Positions 21,182 to 34,454 are shown, counted from the first letter of the stretch. The stretch: DNA of 64,000 nucleotides from Rhynchopus sp. YZ270_cl-10 (GCA_964035575.1 OZ037921.1:826501-890500), one strand, 5' to 3'. Translations and numbers: made by a program. The notes: generated by a model not told the origin, from the sequence alone.

Positions 21182-22120
21182 AAATTTCATACTTGGACCG
21201 CCCGAAATATATTTCGGGCGAATTCGGGCGAATTTTTCGGGCGCGGATCCCGAGCGCCCGAAATGTGCCCGAAATATATTTCGGGCGTTTTAAAGGGAAT
21301 TTATACGTAATTCGGGCGAATTCGGGCGCATTTCGGGCGAATTTGGGCACATTTCGGGCGAATTCGGGCGATTTCGGGCAGATTCGGGCGAATTCGGGCG
21401 CACAACCAGTATCTTATGTGTGCTGGGAAGCATGCCACCAGTGTAAAAATCTAACGCTTTATTTGAAAGATTGGCACAAAATTTGTTCAAAGAAATAAAA
21501 ATTGAGCAAAAATTCCTAGTAGAACCCAACTTATATGAGTGCAGCTCTGTTAGCAGCCACGTATAAAACCGATTTCCCTAACAATTTACACTAAAATACT
21601 ACTAAAAACGTAAAAAGGCGATTTTTCACGTTTTTGGGCATCTCCTGAGCAACTACAGGCCCGAAACACCCCCCAGAATGGGTCAGAACCACCCTGTGAC
21701 CCGAAAATTCACAAAAATTCACCCTGAAATACGAAAAAATAGTGAAAACCCGGTTCATAGTGTGTTTTGGGTGGGAATAAGCAAATGATAGTCAGAAAAC
21801 CCGTGATTTGGTGGTGATTCTCACGGGCCTCCAAAGTGCACTCAGGTGTACAAAAGTTTTCGATTATTGCTTATTTTGACAGATTTGACATCAAATATTT
21901 CCAAATATAAAAACTTTTTTGCGAAAATGAGTAGAACCCTACCTAGTCGGTTTTCACTAAGGAAAAAGCGCCCGAATTCGCCCGAAATCTGCATTTCGGG
22001 CGACTTCGGGCGTTTTCGGGCGACTTCGGGCGCACAAAATCGCCCGAAATCCGCCCCTAATTCGCCCGAAATCGCCCGAAATGCCCGAAATATATTTCGG
22101 GCGGTCCAAGTATGAAATTT
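21182..22120. mobile_element. TIR element with TTCGGGCG-rich ends
   Basis: Left AAATTTCATACTTGGACCGC CCGAAATATATTTCGGGC and right GCCCGAAATATATTTCGGGC GGTCCAAGTATGAAATTT are inverted copies of 38 bases. Both inner flanks (21220-21402 and 21965-22082) are tandem variants of ATTCGGGCG. The central 560 bases are, in reverse orientation, copies of the units in the 2.6 kb element at 59744-62357 (compare 21845-21955 with 60712-60830, and 21530-21720 with 61700-61930). No transposase frame is seen. Confidence 0.75.
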
Positions 22121-24349
22121 GGTGCCAATCCTTTGTGTCCATCGTGTGCATATGTCATGTTGAGACGAATGTGGCAAATAAAAAACCCCCCTTTTTTTTT
22201 GCAAATGAACATAGTTGTGAGGGGAACGTTCATGGCGGGGCTGTGTTTCTGTACTCTGATGGTGTACCTTTACCACGCAACGCAGCCCAAACAGAGGCGG
22301 TTTGACCATTCCACATCTTACAACTTATTCTTTAAAACCACATTTGTCCAAAGTGGTCAGGATATGCCCATGCAGGTTGTACTGGAAGTGCAAAAAAAGA
22401 GCGTTCTGTATTGTGAAATACTGTCTTCGACGGAAAGTGGATAAAACAAAATAAAGTGGAGATTGCACAAACTGTGGCAACACAACCGAGGCAACTACAC
22501 TGCTCCAACAATTTATCAAAAAAAAAAATTATGTCCGTGTTGCACAAGGTGTCCTGCTCGAACAATTTGTAAGGAGGTAAGAGAATTCCATTAGTACGAC
22601 TACACCCACGCTTGCAAGAGCGGAGGGTCTGCTGGAGGCAACCCACCCTAAGGACAGTATAAAAAAAATATAGTGGAGCACACTCTAGGGTGGCTACACT
22701 AATACAACCAAGTTTTCAAAAAAAGTAAAAAAGTAATTCTTAAAACGCGTAGGTGTAAAGTGATTGTCAATACAACAATGAACTGTGAATGCTCGCAGTT
22801 CATACGAACTCCAAAATTATCAAAAAAAATAAAGAAAAGAAAAGGAAGAAAAAAAGCACACTCTAGGGTGGCTACACTAATACAACCAAGTTTTCAAAAA
22901 AAAAAAAAAGCAAAACCACGTTTAGTGTACAACCTTCGGGATGTTTGACGCTGTTACAATACTGCAGAATGAAAAAGAAAAAAAAAGGAAAACGAATATT
23001 TTAAGGTCAGTTTTTTTTTTGTTCAAGTTACTCTTGCTTTTTGTTGCATTTTATGTTTCGAAACGACATTGTGGAATGTGGCAGCCGCATCAGGCTGCTG
23101 TGGCTTACCAACGCGGAAAAAAAAATATATTCCGAGAATTTCCATAGGGCTCAAAGGATGAGCTGCTAAAGACTTAAGGTTCTCATTTTTTGATGGGTTC
23201 TTGGGTCATGATGTCAAGATTACAACAGATTGAAGTGAGAAAAGAAAACAGGAAAGATCGCCTCGATCTAATTCTGTTACGTGAATTATGGGGGAAAGTG
23301 GTCTGGGATAAATCCGCTTTTCCCTACAGTATTCACACCCTCAAGATGTTCTTTTAATGAATAGGGTGTCTCATCAAATGAGGCTTCGAGTCAAATCCAT
23401 CAAAGTTTCTCTCTTTTTGAAAACTTGGTTGTTTTAGTGTAGACACCCGAAGATGAACACCACTATACTACACGCGTCTATGTGATGCCGGAGTTATTCC
23501 ACGCATCTCTTTTTTCCAACTTGTTTGTTTCTTTACAGACTGCCTCGGTTGTACGGGAGAGCTTTTTATAATTATTTGATGACACACACGAGAGGCTCAG
23601 GTTCATCTTACACTAACGTTTCATGGTTATCTTAATCATTTTTGGTGTCTTTTTAGACCTATATTTACCCCTAGAACCCTGCTCAGGATTTTTCCGTTTT
23701 TTTGCAAGGTCAGCGACCAAGCATGAGACTTTACGACGTTACTCCTTTTTTTATTTTATTTTTATTCCTGCGAAGCTTGCTTTAAAGGAGAAAATAGTAT
23801 TTGCCGGGTACAACCAAATCATCCCTCAAAACAGGAGGATTTTTTGTGCAAATCAACGAAACCAACTTTGCTTACCTACCCCGATCCTATTTTCTTCTCC
23901 AAGATTCATTGAGAGGTGAGTAAAGGGACTCCCCTAGGCAATACCCTCGAAGGCGACTACTATTTCTTTTTCTTTTATTTTCAAAAAGATGTGTGCACAT
24001 TCATCGTCATCTATTTCCTTTTTTTTAAAAAGGCCAAATTCTTGGCGGGAAGTAGAATCGACTGACGGTACTGTACAGTTCACGCCACTCTGTAATTTAA
24101 CGACAAAAAAAAAAAGAAGTGAACGAAAACGAATGTATCTTTGATTACAGTATAATTTTTTTTATATTACGGTGAGGCGTTATGCACTTTTCAACTTCTC
24201 TTTGTTAATCAATCAGAACCAAAAAACTCGCTACCTCTGTTGCAAAAATACGTGCAGCCCGCGTTCAACCAATTCTAAGGAGCAGTTTTTGCAAAGCACC
24301 AGATTTCATAGATAACCGTAACCAAAAATATGACTCTTCCCCCCCCCCA
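22121..24349. other. Intergenic with module copies and a 180-bp dispersed repeat
   Basis: No gene is supported. Two TAGGGTGGCTACAC modules lie at 22674-22721 and 22853-22900, a minus copy at 23417-23461, and a CACGAGAGGCTCAGGTTCAT module at 23589-23615. The ~180-bp segment 23772-23957 (GCTTTAAAGGAGAAAATAGT onward) is repeated at 44489-44675, nearly identical from the word CAAATCAACGAAACCAACTT onward. Confidence 0.55.
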
Positions 24350-25545
24350 TAGGGGAGGGTCACTGCACGTTAAATCTCTCGATAAATGCGATTTTTCCGA
24401 TTTTGATCCTCAGAACCGCAGAAGTCCCCGAAAACTATACCAAACCACCTAGGGGACCCAAAAAACGCACCAGCGCCCCAGTTTTGACACAGAAACACTC
24501 AGATAATGCCTGAAATGCAATTTTAAAAGAGTGCCTACAGAACTTGTACCTGCCCACCCCCGTAGATAGAGCAACTCACACATCCATCACGCCTCAGTGT
24601 GAGCCAGGGGCCAGAAAAGCCCCCAAAGCCACATATTTTCACCCCAGAACCTATCCCGAGGGGTACCCAGGCTGTTTCGGGGTGTTTAGAGGGACTTGGT
24701 GGAACTTAGAACCATGTTTCAAAAAGGGTACAAGTACTGTGCCAAGGGTTTGCCCTCTCAAGGGACCAAGTACTGGTACCCTTTTGAAACATGGTTCTAA
24801 GTTCCACCAAGTCCCTCTAAACACCCCGAAACAGCCTGGGTACCCCTCGGGATAGGTTCTGGGGTGAAAATATGTGGCTTTGGGGGCTTTTCTGGCCCCT
24901 GGCTCACACTGAGGCGTGATGGATGTGTGAGTTGCTCTATCTACAGGGGGGGTGGGCAGGTACAAGTTGGTGGTCACTTTTAAAAAACGCAAAAAAGTCG
25001 CTCAGAAGTGGTTAAAAGTGCCCAAAACCGGGCGGAATTCGATTTTTGGGGTCCAAATGGGCCTATGGTGTGGTTTTTTTGACCTCAGGGGGTATTTTTT
25101 GATTTATTGCCTACTTCACGTTTTTTGACGGCTTCAGATACCTTAGGGTGGGAAAACCCTTGGCACAGTACTTGTACCCTTTTTGAAACATGGTTCTAAG
25201 TTCCACCAAGTCCCTCTAAACACCCCGAAACAGCCTGGGTACCCCTCGGGATAGGTTCTGGGGTGAAAATATGTGGCTTTGGGGGCTTTTCTGGCCCCTG
25301 GCCCACACTGAGGCGTGATGAATGTGTGATTTGCTCTATCTACGGGGGTGGGCAGGTACAAGTTCTGTAGGCATTTTTTAAAAATTGCATTTCAGGCATC
25401 ATCTGAGTGTTTCTGTGTCAAAACTGGGGCGCTGGTGCGTTTTTTGGGTCCCCTAGGTGGTTTGGTATGGTTTTCGGGGACTTCTGCGGTTCTGAGGATC
25501 AAAATCGGAAAAATCGCATTTATCGAGTACAGTGACCCTCCCCTA
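24350..25545. mobile_element. Nested foldback element with ~400-bp inverted arms
   Basis: The outer arms begin TAGGGGAGGGTCACTG and mirror each other over about 400 bases (24350-24760 against 25145-25545); the left arm has about a 12-base extra near 24370. Within it, a second palindrome is centred near 24757: the block 24541-24735 (CCCCGTAGATAGAGCAACTC...) is inverted at 24780-24970. The order is therefore A, B, B', spacer, B', A'. The arms lack protein-like frames; the long frames on both strands are mirror images of one another. It would form very long hairpins in single-stranded DNA or RNA. Confidence 0.85.
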
Positions 25546-28500
25546 CCCCCCCCCCACCCAGCCAATGCTGGTGGACAACTCAATCTTTTAGAGAATTTAT
25601 CTTAATCATGTTTTTTTTCAAGCAAATTTCCAAGTCATTGTCAATCTGTACCACTTCACCCGTTTTCTGCAATGTTTCAGAATATTCCTCTCAGAGAGGA
25701 ACACAACAAGCGAATCAGAGTTAGAGAAGGAGGGAAAAAAGGAGGGAAAAGGGGGAAGGCATAACCGCCCCCAAAAAGGAAAATAAAGTGAAGACTGTCT
25801 AGATGGTAGCGACACTAATCGAACAAATTCCCCAAAATACAGTGGAGATTGCACAAACTGTGGCAACACAACCGAGGCAACTTACACTACTCCAACAATT
25901 TATCAAAATAAAATTAAAAAAAACAAAATACCCAGTCTTTAACGTTGCTCGTATATCGTGGTTCTTTCCTATCCTTCCGTACCCCTGCTTTGCAACCTCT
26001 GTACCTGCTTTTATTTTTCAACGTTTTTTTTTTTTTTTTGCGATTTTTCTATTAATGGTGTGGCTGAAGGGGGGGTGCTATGTTGCGCTATTTTCTGCTA
26101 TTCTGGGCATCTGGATTTTTTTGGTGCGGCTGAAGGGAGGTGCTATTTTGTGCTACTTTCTGCTATTTGCTGCTATTTTGGGGTCGTCGGCCACACCAAT
26201 TAAAATAGAAATCGCTGCATGCAACGTTATGCACAACAGGTGTTCGCGTTATTTCTGGGGGAAATTGGGCAAAAAAAATAATAATGGAAATGTACCGTAG
26301 GGGGGGAAAAACTCCCAAGTAAAAAAAAAAATCCGGGCGGAGCGCACCCAGTTAGCGCATATACACACTGCTCTCAAACCTCCAGTTTTCCCCCCAAAAA
26401 AACAAAAAAATCATTTAAAACGTGACTAGAAAACGGGACGAGCGGCTTTGGGTTTATTCTTGCCAACTTTGTTTTGTCGCCAGCAACGAAACCCTTTTTT
26501 TTTTAACCTTTTACTTACCTTATCAGAGTTACTATTTGTCGGCTTAGAAGTGTGTACAGCATACACAAAGGTGTTCTGCTAAATTTTGCAGTAGGTGCGC
26601 ACTGATTGTCAAAACCCAAAGAAGAAAAGAATGATCATAACAAGGCTGTCTGCATGGCAGCCTCCACCGAGCTAAACAGAGTATAGGGGAGCAAAGAAGT
26701 GTTTATGCCTTATGCAGTACATAGTCTTCGACCGACATTACGTACAGAGAGATATCTGCCCAGTAGGTTAGAGGGACTGTCGAACACAACAATAAGTATT
26801 TTATTCGAATGAAATAAAAGAACGATTGTTTTTTTTTTTTTTTACACGCATCAAAAAAAATTACCCGATTTTTTTGGCTTTTTTTGGCATATAGTTATTT
26901 CCTTCGTGCGTACCCTCCCTTTTTGTTCTGTGATTGAAGGTGATTAAACACGAGAGGCTAATATCTTACAATTTTTTTTTTTTTGAGGCAATTGCAAAAA
27001 CAGTGTTCAATTCCACTCAACATGCGATTTTCTTTTGACAAAGTAATGTTTTCTCAGCTCTGCCACACTCTTTCATGAGGTGTGTCATACTCTGCAAACG
27101 ATCCTTCTGCAATGTGGCTGCTCTATTCCCTTCTCTTCAGAGTAAACCCGGGACCGTGTCCAGGTTGATGCCTTTTTCACGTCTAGGACAACGTGGGTCG
27201 CAGGCCTCCTTGTCATTGTTGCCACAGGGTTTTCAGGCAGCACGCCCCTTTATTTATTTTGCCTTTTTTTGATCAAGGTGAGTAAGCACAGAGAGGCTTC
27301 GGAGCATCTGATAAATTTTTTTTTTTTTTTTTTTATGTGCCAAGCATTGGCAAAGAGGAAATAGAATCTCTGGAATCTGGAATTCGTTTCACCACTCACG
27401 CACGCATAACAGCGAAAAAAAAAAAAAAAAACCCAACAATATACCAGATCGTACCATTTGGTAATGTTGCAGACACAAAACACAATATTGTACATCCTGG
27501 CCTTCGGGTTGCATTTATTTGTACAGCGACAGAACCTTCAGGGCTTTGCTGCTTTAAAAAGACCATACTGTTTTTCTACCAGTATTAACAACCCCGTACC
27601 ACCTCCCAGCACGTTAACGCTTGCGGTAAAGATGTGTGCACGAGATGCATATTCATCTTAAGATTCCTTCCTTTCACTTCTTTTATGTCTTTTTATTACC
27701 CTTTTACAACAAACATAAAAAAGCAAGGCTACTTCTTTAGCACCCTCTGTACCTTCTTTTTCATTAGAAAAAGAATGTATATGAAACAATCTTTTTAAAC
27801 GTATGACGGGTTTTTCCCGTGACTCTTCATTAGAGCAATGGAGGGGAATGGCGAAGGGAGAGATCATGCATTGCTTTTGTGCGAACTGCTTTCACACCCG
27901 TTCCTGCTCCACTCCACCTGTTAGATATAGTTGTATGTGCACGAGAGGCACATTCATCCGAGAATGTTATCTTTCCTAATTTTTTATTTTTTTTTACTTC
28001 GCTTTTTATATCATCCCTGTGGCAGATGTGTTATTGCGGATTCTGTTCACTCTTCACCCTTCACGTCATTATTCGCTCTTTCCAGTTATTTATATTTCTT
28101 ACAAAAAGACCCTTTTTTTTTTTGTACTGCTCTGGTTTGTTTTGTCTTACATCTCAAAGAGCTCTACCCTAAAAAAAAAACAGCAACAACAAATAAAATC
28201 AACCATTACCAACAAAAAGAACCACACCCTTTCTCATCCGTTCACCCCTCCCCTTATTTGGCGTTTTTCTTTGTATTTTAGACCAGGGTATTATATATAG
28301 GGGTCCAACCCGGTCGGGTTTGACCAGGATTCACTAAAAAAACCTTTATATTGCCCTGTTTCACAACAAAATAAAAAACAAAAAAAAATAAGGGAGCCCC
28401 TTTTTTTTTCTCTTGCCTTGCTTTCCTGTCGGTTTTTTTTTGTATTTTTTTTTTTTGTTTTTGTTTGACCATTTTTTTTTTTTTGCAGCATCAACAGCTA

Positions 28501-28880
28501 TACCAACGAATTACTGTGAGACTCCTACTCCCCCTCCCTCTCCCACATTTTGTTTTTATATCACCTCATGAAATGACGGAGGAAGTAGAAACAAAACATT
28601 TTTGAACACACTTTTGCGACGAACCGCGCTGCAGAGCCCACTCCTCACCAAAACAGGTTGAGGTGTATTACGTTTCACCACCTATCTCCCATGGGTTTTA
28701 TCGTGCACTGAGTGTTACGTTTCTATTTTCCCCCCCTCACCTCACCTCACCTCATCTCTCCCCCCCCTCCCCCAATTCATAAACCCCTCCCATCTTTTTC
28801 AGAAACACACATACACACCACCCCCAACCCCAACCCCAACAAACCCCTCCTTAAGAGGGGACTAGGGGGGGTTTTTTTTT
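25546..28880. other. Intergenic with modules upstream of cyclase 2
   Basis: No gene is supported. A GGTGTGGC-ended unit lies at about 26055-26201. Modules: 26722-26795 (ACCGACATTACGTACAGAGA), 26945-26968, 27284-27317, 27631-27665 (GATGTGTGCACGAGATGCAT), 27931-27965 (GTGCACGAGAGGCACATTCA). The 157-base segment 28561-28717 (GACGAACCGCGCTGCAGAGC inside it) is repeated at 45743-45903. Confidence 0.5.
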
Positions 28881-28982
28881 ACCCCCCTTCCCTCCTTCCC
28901 CGTTCTTTCCTCTTTTCTTCTCTTCTCTCTGCACCTTTGCACCCCTTATTTTTCAAACCTTTTTTGAAAACCTTTAGGTGCA
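28880..28982 (+). promoter_or_regulatory. Likely spliced-leader acceptor of cyclase 2
   Basis: A 70-base pyrimidine-rich stretch (28880-28950) is followed by CCTTTAG at 28971-28977, five bases before the ATG. The arrangement matches that at 1028-1051. Confidence 0.45.
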
Positions 28983-31900
28983 ATGCCGACGGAAGGGTGG
29001 ACAGACCCGAGAGAGGAGTCATTTGAGATTCAGAACGCAGTTTCTGAGAATAATTCTGTGTTTTCGAAGTCAAGAGATGAGGCTCCGAAGGGAAACAACA
29101 ACAACAACAGCACCAGCACCACACAAAGCAACGGAGTGAAGGGATGGTGTAGGGCAGCTCTCAGCATCCGCACTGCAGTGACATCGTTGCTTTTGATAGG
29201 GGTTGCCGTTTCGGTGACGTCGTCAGAGCTGCTCTCCACCACTTCCTGCGATGTAGCTTTGGATGACACCCGCGCAGCAGGGTCTGACGCTATGACTTCA
29301 CTACACAGAAGCGCGACCAAATCTCTCGAATCCATCGCCCAAGAACTGCTTGGACATTCTTCCATTGGTGTGAAGGGTATGGTGCGTGCATTTCTGTCTG
29401 AAGGGCGGCAGACAGCATTGGGCATGCAACAAGCGAACCTCGTGCATTTAGGGAATGTACCGAAGACTGACGCAAACTGGTTTGACATCTACGCGCCCTA
29501 CTCATGGACCATGTGCACAACACTCCCAGAGGATTCGCCAGTGCTCGCAATGGGGCTGTTCGCAGCAAACCGCACCATGGCGCATTACGCTAAACCACCA
29601 GGCCTCCCTCTCTTTAATGGAACCAGGCAGGTATGGAGAGGCATTTTACCTTTACCCTTATCAACCTGAGGCAAAACTGTACGAATTGAATTCAATTTAT
29701 AACGCACACAACACCCTACACAATGCTGTATAGCCCCCCACTGCTTTTTTAAACTCACCACCCCACCCACAGGTCTACGCTGTGGAGCTGAACGACCACG
29801 ACCGCAGCCAGTCCATGCTCGGTACTGCCACCCCCGCCACCGGGCGTGTGTACTACGGAGACATCCGTACCTATGGGTACATGCCCTCCCCGATGTACTC
29901 CCATAAGATCCTCGGTGCGAAGGTGGTGCGCGACTTCTACGATATTGGTGAGACAAAGTTCACCGGCATCGTCACCCCCATCGCCGGCTTCATCGGCGTC
30001 TCCCTTGGGTTCAAGATGCCCGACCCCACTGGGTCCATCGAATACCTTGAGGGCGTTGTGTTCATGCACCTCGGCTTTGTGGACGCCTTCCTGCGACGTA
30101 TCGTGAGCGAAGCGAAGGCGTACAACCCTACCGCCCACCCGCGGGTCTTCATCACTGTCGCTACATCGTGGCTTGCAGAAGCGAAGCGTGCCGCGGGGCA
30201 CGACGACTGGAGGGATATGGAGCAGGTCAACTACCTTGCAGGGGTCTCAAACGGGGCGGGGGTTGAGCCCTATGCCGGGGTGTCTGACCTTACTGGTGCA
30301 CCGGAGACGCTTTGGCGCCCGCTTCGTGACATCAACGCAAGCGACCCAGTCATCCGTGGTGTCGCCACAGCAGTGGATGGTGCCTACGCAGCATACAACA
30401 GACAGTACACGAGGCTCGTCATCCGTGACTACAACACCTCTCTCCTCGAGGCGCATTATGTAGGTACGGAGCGTCTGACGTTGGCAGGGTTGGACCTCTG
30501 GATCGTGCTCACCCTAGATGAGATGACGGTGCTCGGGAATGTGCCCGCAACAATGGCGGCAGCGACGGATGCAATCAACGAAGAGCGTAACGCAGTGGCG
30601 TCAGAGGTGGACAACAAGAGAACCATGTCGCGTGTCATCGTGTTGGTGATTTGTGTCGTGTTAGCAGCGCTGAGTCTCGTAGTGTCGTATGTGGTTGTGT
30701 CGCCTATCACAAAGCTGCAGAAGCAGATGGACCGTGTGGCGGCATTAGAGCTGACAGGGCTGGACCTGCAGTCCACATCAAACTTCTCGGAGCTCCGCAA
30801 AATGCAGTACGACTTCAGGAAGATGGTGGAACACCTGATTGAGTACCGTGCCTACGTCCCCTCCTCTGTGCTCCAAGGTTGCACAGACGCAAAGCCCACA
30901 AAGGTGACTGCCCCTCCAACAGGAAAGGTGGCCCTCGTCTTCACAGACATCAGAGGCAGCACAGCCCTTTGGAAGAAGAGTGCCGGCGACATGAACGACG
31001 CAATGGAGATCCACAACGAGGTCATCCGCGACGTTTGTATTGAGTTTGAGGGTTACGAGGTGAAGACCATCGGCGACTCCTTCATGGTCTCGTTTTCGTC
31101 CCCGGTGGCAGCAGTCAACTTCGGCCTGCACGTTCAGGCACGCTTTCAGAAGCGGAAGTGGCCTGCAGGGCTGAACCTGCCTGAGTCAGGGTTGGTGATC
31201 CGCATTGGTGTGAACTATGGGCCGACTATTGCGGAGCAGAACCCTGTGACGGGGCGTGTGGACTATCGGGGGAGCACGGTGAACCTCGCTTCGCGGGTTG
31301 AGGGGAAGGCGAAGGGGGGCACTGTGTGCATCACTTCGGACACCTATGCTGCGGTGAAGTCGTCTATGGCAAAGCTGGGGAATCCTGTTCTCGCGAGCTT
31401 TGGGATCCACGAGGTGAAGGGGTTGGGCGACGGCCACGAGCTGTACCTTGTTGTCCCCGAGAACCTCCGCAGACGTCTGAAGGACAGCGAAAGCGACTGC
31501 ACTGAGAAGGGCACCCTCCCCAACCACTTCGGCAGTGGCTTCATTGCACGCAGTGGCCACGGCAGTGGTGACGGCAGCGAGTCTGGCAGCATGCCTTCAC
31601 AGCGCGAGCAGAGCTGGTACAAGAAGATCCCCAACGGCAAAACCGCCCTCCAGGTCACCAGGAGCAGTGTCACCGTTGCAGTCTGCAGACTGGTATGTCA
31701 ACACAACCATTTTCCACGCCAATCCCCACACCAAACAGAAAGAAACCAAGACGGACCCACAACTCTTCGACAACTGCAACATCATGGTGCGCTCTGCGGT
31801 TGAGGCTGCCCATGCATCAGACGGTGTTGTGGGCAATGTCACTGGCGCAACACTGAGTGTTGTGTGGAACGCAGCGAAGAAGTGCCTGCGTCACAGCACC

Positions 31901-34454
31901 GCTGCTGTCACCTTTGCGGAAGAGCTGCGGAAGACGAAGGATTTGCTGCAGGTGGGGCTGGCGACGGGGCAGATGCTGCATGGGAATGTGGGGTCGAAGA
32001 CGAACCGGTTTGCGACGACGTTTGGTATGCCTTTAGAGGCGGCAGAGGCGATGACGGACCATGCGCGTATGTTTGGTGTGTACTGTTTGTATGCGGACTG
32101 CACGGCAGAGGGGAGGCTGAACTCTGAGAGCGCGCTGCGACCGTGCCTGCGTCTCGTGGACGTGTGGAAGGAGGCATCGCGGACGATGCGCACGATCCGC
32201 ATCTACGAGGTGCACCTGGCACACCTTGCCAACGCAATGCAGATGTGGGTAGGTGCCCCCGCAGACACATCCAAAGACGACATCGACCTCGAGCGCCACT
32301 CAAGCATCATCGCTGCCGCAATGGACGGTCAAGAAGGATGGGAGGGTGTCCGCCAGCTAGCTACAGACTGTCCAAACGACGCTGTACTGCGGGTATGCCA
32401 TTTTATTTGTTTCTTTTTGTTTTGATCAGGACTTTTTCTTCGGTTTTTCGATCTGGACGTCGGCGTAAATGGGTGAATTGTATTCAAAAAAAAAAAACAA
32501 AAAAGCCTTCGGACTACTTTATGTACCCATCCTCGGCTAGGTCATGCTCGGTAGGTAGACGCGCGCTCTTTGTTGTTGACGTCCACTACCTCCCGTTTCG
32601 CCCACCTCTTCACGTTGTTTTCGTGCGTTGTGGAACCCCGCATGTGGTTGTAGGACACGCTGCCCTCGGCGTGTTTCGCGATGACACCCACAGGGAGTAT
32701 ACCGCAGGACTGTATCTACCAGTTCTTTCCCCTCCTTCACCAGATCCCCACGCAGTTCAGCCGGGAGCGTGTGTGCACAGTCTTCGCTCCCACAGAAAAT
32801 TCTTGACCAGGGAATGGTCTTTTGCTTTGGTCAAACCTGCTCTGCGGAGTCACCTAGCTCGTACGCTTGCGCTTCCGTGACTCCTCCGACACCTGCTCCT
32901 TCGTCTTCAGGGTGCTGGTACGCTTCTCTGCAGGTGTCAGAGGTTTAGGTTCTGAAGCTTTCGCTGAAGCCTTGGTTGCTGCTTTTACCGAGGGTTTGGT
33001 GGATGTTTTTTTTACTGGTTTCTTCATCTGATTGGAGGTCTTGCGGCTGTCCAAAAACCGCTTTAGGGTACCGTAACTTTTTTTCTTGGTAAGCGTCACC
33101 GCCCGCACTTTTTGGATGCATTGTTGGTGTCGTAATCCGGGTAGAGCATTTCCGCTATCTCTTGTTCATCAAAATCCTCCGACGCCAAGAGTTGGGCATA
33201 CCGGATGGTCTCATCCGAGTACACCTTTGCCCGGTCGCCGTCAGGAGACCGTAGATCTCCCTCAGTTGCGGTTTGGGAAATCCTACGGCACTATGCATCA
33301 GACCAACACATGCCTCGCGCTCTTTCTTTGTGTGAAACCCATGAGAGAGCTTGACACACTTCCGGAATGCGATACTACATTGCTCCTCGTCACGGTCGCC
33401 TCCTGGGGGTATCCTGAATATGAGCACAGTGCTCTGAATGGGGCCACCCGGCTTCCAAACATGCACACCTACATCGCAGTTCCGACTGCCCAGAAGCTCC
33501 ATAGCCTGGTGCCTCTTCTTCCTGTCGCCCGGCAGCAACTCCAACGTGTCGATGACTTCATACGACGTCTTCAAGGCTAGTTCAAGGGAAGGCAACACTT
33601 CCTCTGCACCCTCGTCCAGCTTCGGCACAATGTATTGGTCATAGTGCAGCGCGGGGTCGCGGTGTGACACTTCACGTTGCCTGACCTCGTTCACCGTGTC
33701 AGTGTTGCAGTTGAGCTGAAAGATAGTGGCGTTCACGCTTTCGTACAACTGGTTCACGTCCTTGCTCAAGTCACCCTCGCAAAAACGTGATTTCTCCAGA
33801 AGCTTGAGGAGTGCGTTGCTCACTGGTGTCGCCTCTATCTGATGATGGTCCAGCGGACAGCAACCATCAGTGTGTCATCTGCCACACGAGAGATCATCAT
33901 GTTAACAGCAGTAAAGTGGATCCCGTCGGGTTTCCACACTAATACCAAGTTTTCAAGGGAGAAAAAAAAAGAGAAAAAAAAAAAAAACACCTGCATATTT
34001 TTTTTTCCCTACCATAATTTTTTTTTTCTTCATATTTTTTTTTTTCCGCACGCCCGCACTTTTTTTGGAGATGTGCCGGGACGCTTACAAAGAAAAAAAG
34101 TTACGGTACCCTTATTTGATTGTCCACAAAATCTCAAAGAAAAAATCGAGCAAAAAGTCTTAGTAGAATTCCAACTCAAAAAATGATCGGGTGATTATCG
34201 GAATGTCCGATAATCATTCGATAATAGTATCGGACCCGATTCGGATGAACTGTACGTCTAGGGTGGCTACACTGATATAACCAAGTTTTTCAAAATAAAA
34301 TAAAACACAACCCCACTTCCCACAGCGCGTCTCCGAGATGATTAACCACTCCCGCCCCGAGCATGGATACAGATCCATGGTGACCTTCTCCCGAGTGCCC
34401 AAGTCTGCGGACTTCGACGGCCCTTCTCTCTCGGCCACAAGCTGTACCCTGTGA
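28983..34454 (+). CDS. Receptor-type adenylate cyclase 2 (paralog of the gene at 1052)
   Basis: Predicted to make cAMP at a membrane under control of an outer sensor. Exons: 28983-29630, 29773-31692, 31739-32392, 34326-34454; introns of 142, 46 and 1933 bp; about 1116 residues. Membrane segments lie at ~59-80 and ~503-527 with a Cache-like region between. The class III cyclase is at ~600-785: D608 and D651 bind metal, K647 and D713 select adenine, N720 and R724 act in catalysis. The second cyclase-like fold (end of exon 2 plus exon 3, 857-1074) has lost these residues, as in paralog 1. Exon 4 (RVSEMINHS...) is homologous to the last exon of cyclase 1 (RVLEMVDHS...), which supports this distant exon. 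The first intron sits at a different site and phase from paralog 1 (phase 0 against phase 1); the other two are at equivalent sites. The 46-bp second intron is very short. The TGA stop overlaps CT|GTGAGT, a possible donor, so a longer C terminus cannot be excluded. Confidence 0.85.
32545..33850 (-). pseudogene. Decayed minus-strand coding remnant inside cyclase 2 intron 3
   Basis: Several minus-strand frames in this interval look like genuine protein: 33155-33823 (KDVNQLYESVNATIFQLNCN; VLIFRIPPGGDRDEEQC), a stretch near 33115-33225 (TIRYAQLLASEDFDEQEI), the lysine-rich 32854-33108, and a stretch near 32555-32700 (HENNVKRWAKREVVDVNNK). They lie in order but not in one continuous frame, so the gene looks broken, with a few interruptions. 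No family is recognised. A 29-base inverted repeat (33067-33095 against 34082-34110) encloses its larger part. It may be a fossil mobile element carried in the intron, or a dead host gene. The unusual 1.9 kb intron length is explained by it. Confidence 0.5.
33067..34110. repeat. 29-base inverted repeat pair in the intron
   Basis: GGTACCGTAACTTTTTTTCT TGGTAAGCG at 33067-33095 is inverted, with one mismatch, at 34082-34110. Next to each lies GCCCGCACTTTTT in direct orientation (33100 and 34052). TAGGGTGGCTACAC-type modules follow at 33910-33952 and 34250-34293, just before exon 4. A hairpin around CCGATAATCATTCGATAAT lies near 34203. Confidence 0.6.

Noticed and set aside
24544-25361. Nearly identical 72-113-codon frames on both strands
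   Set aside because: Mirror images produced by the nested inverted repeat, not genes.
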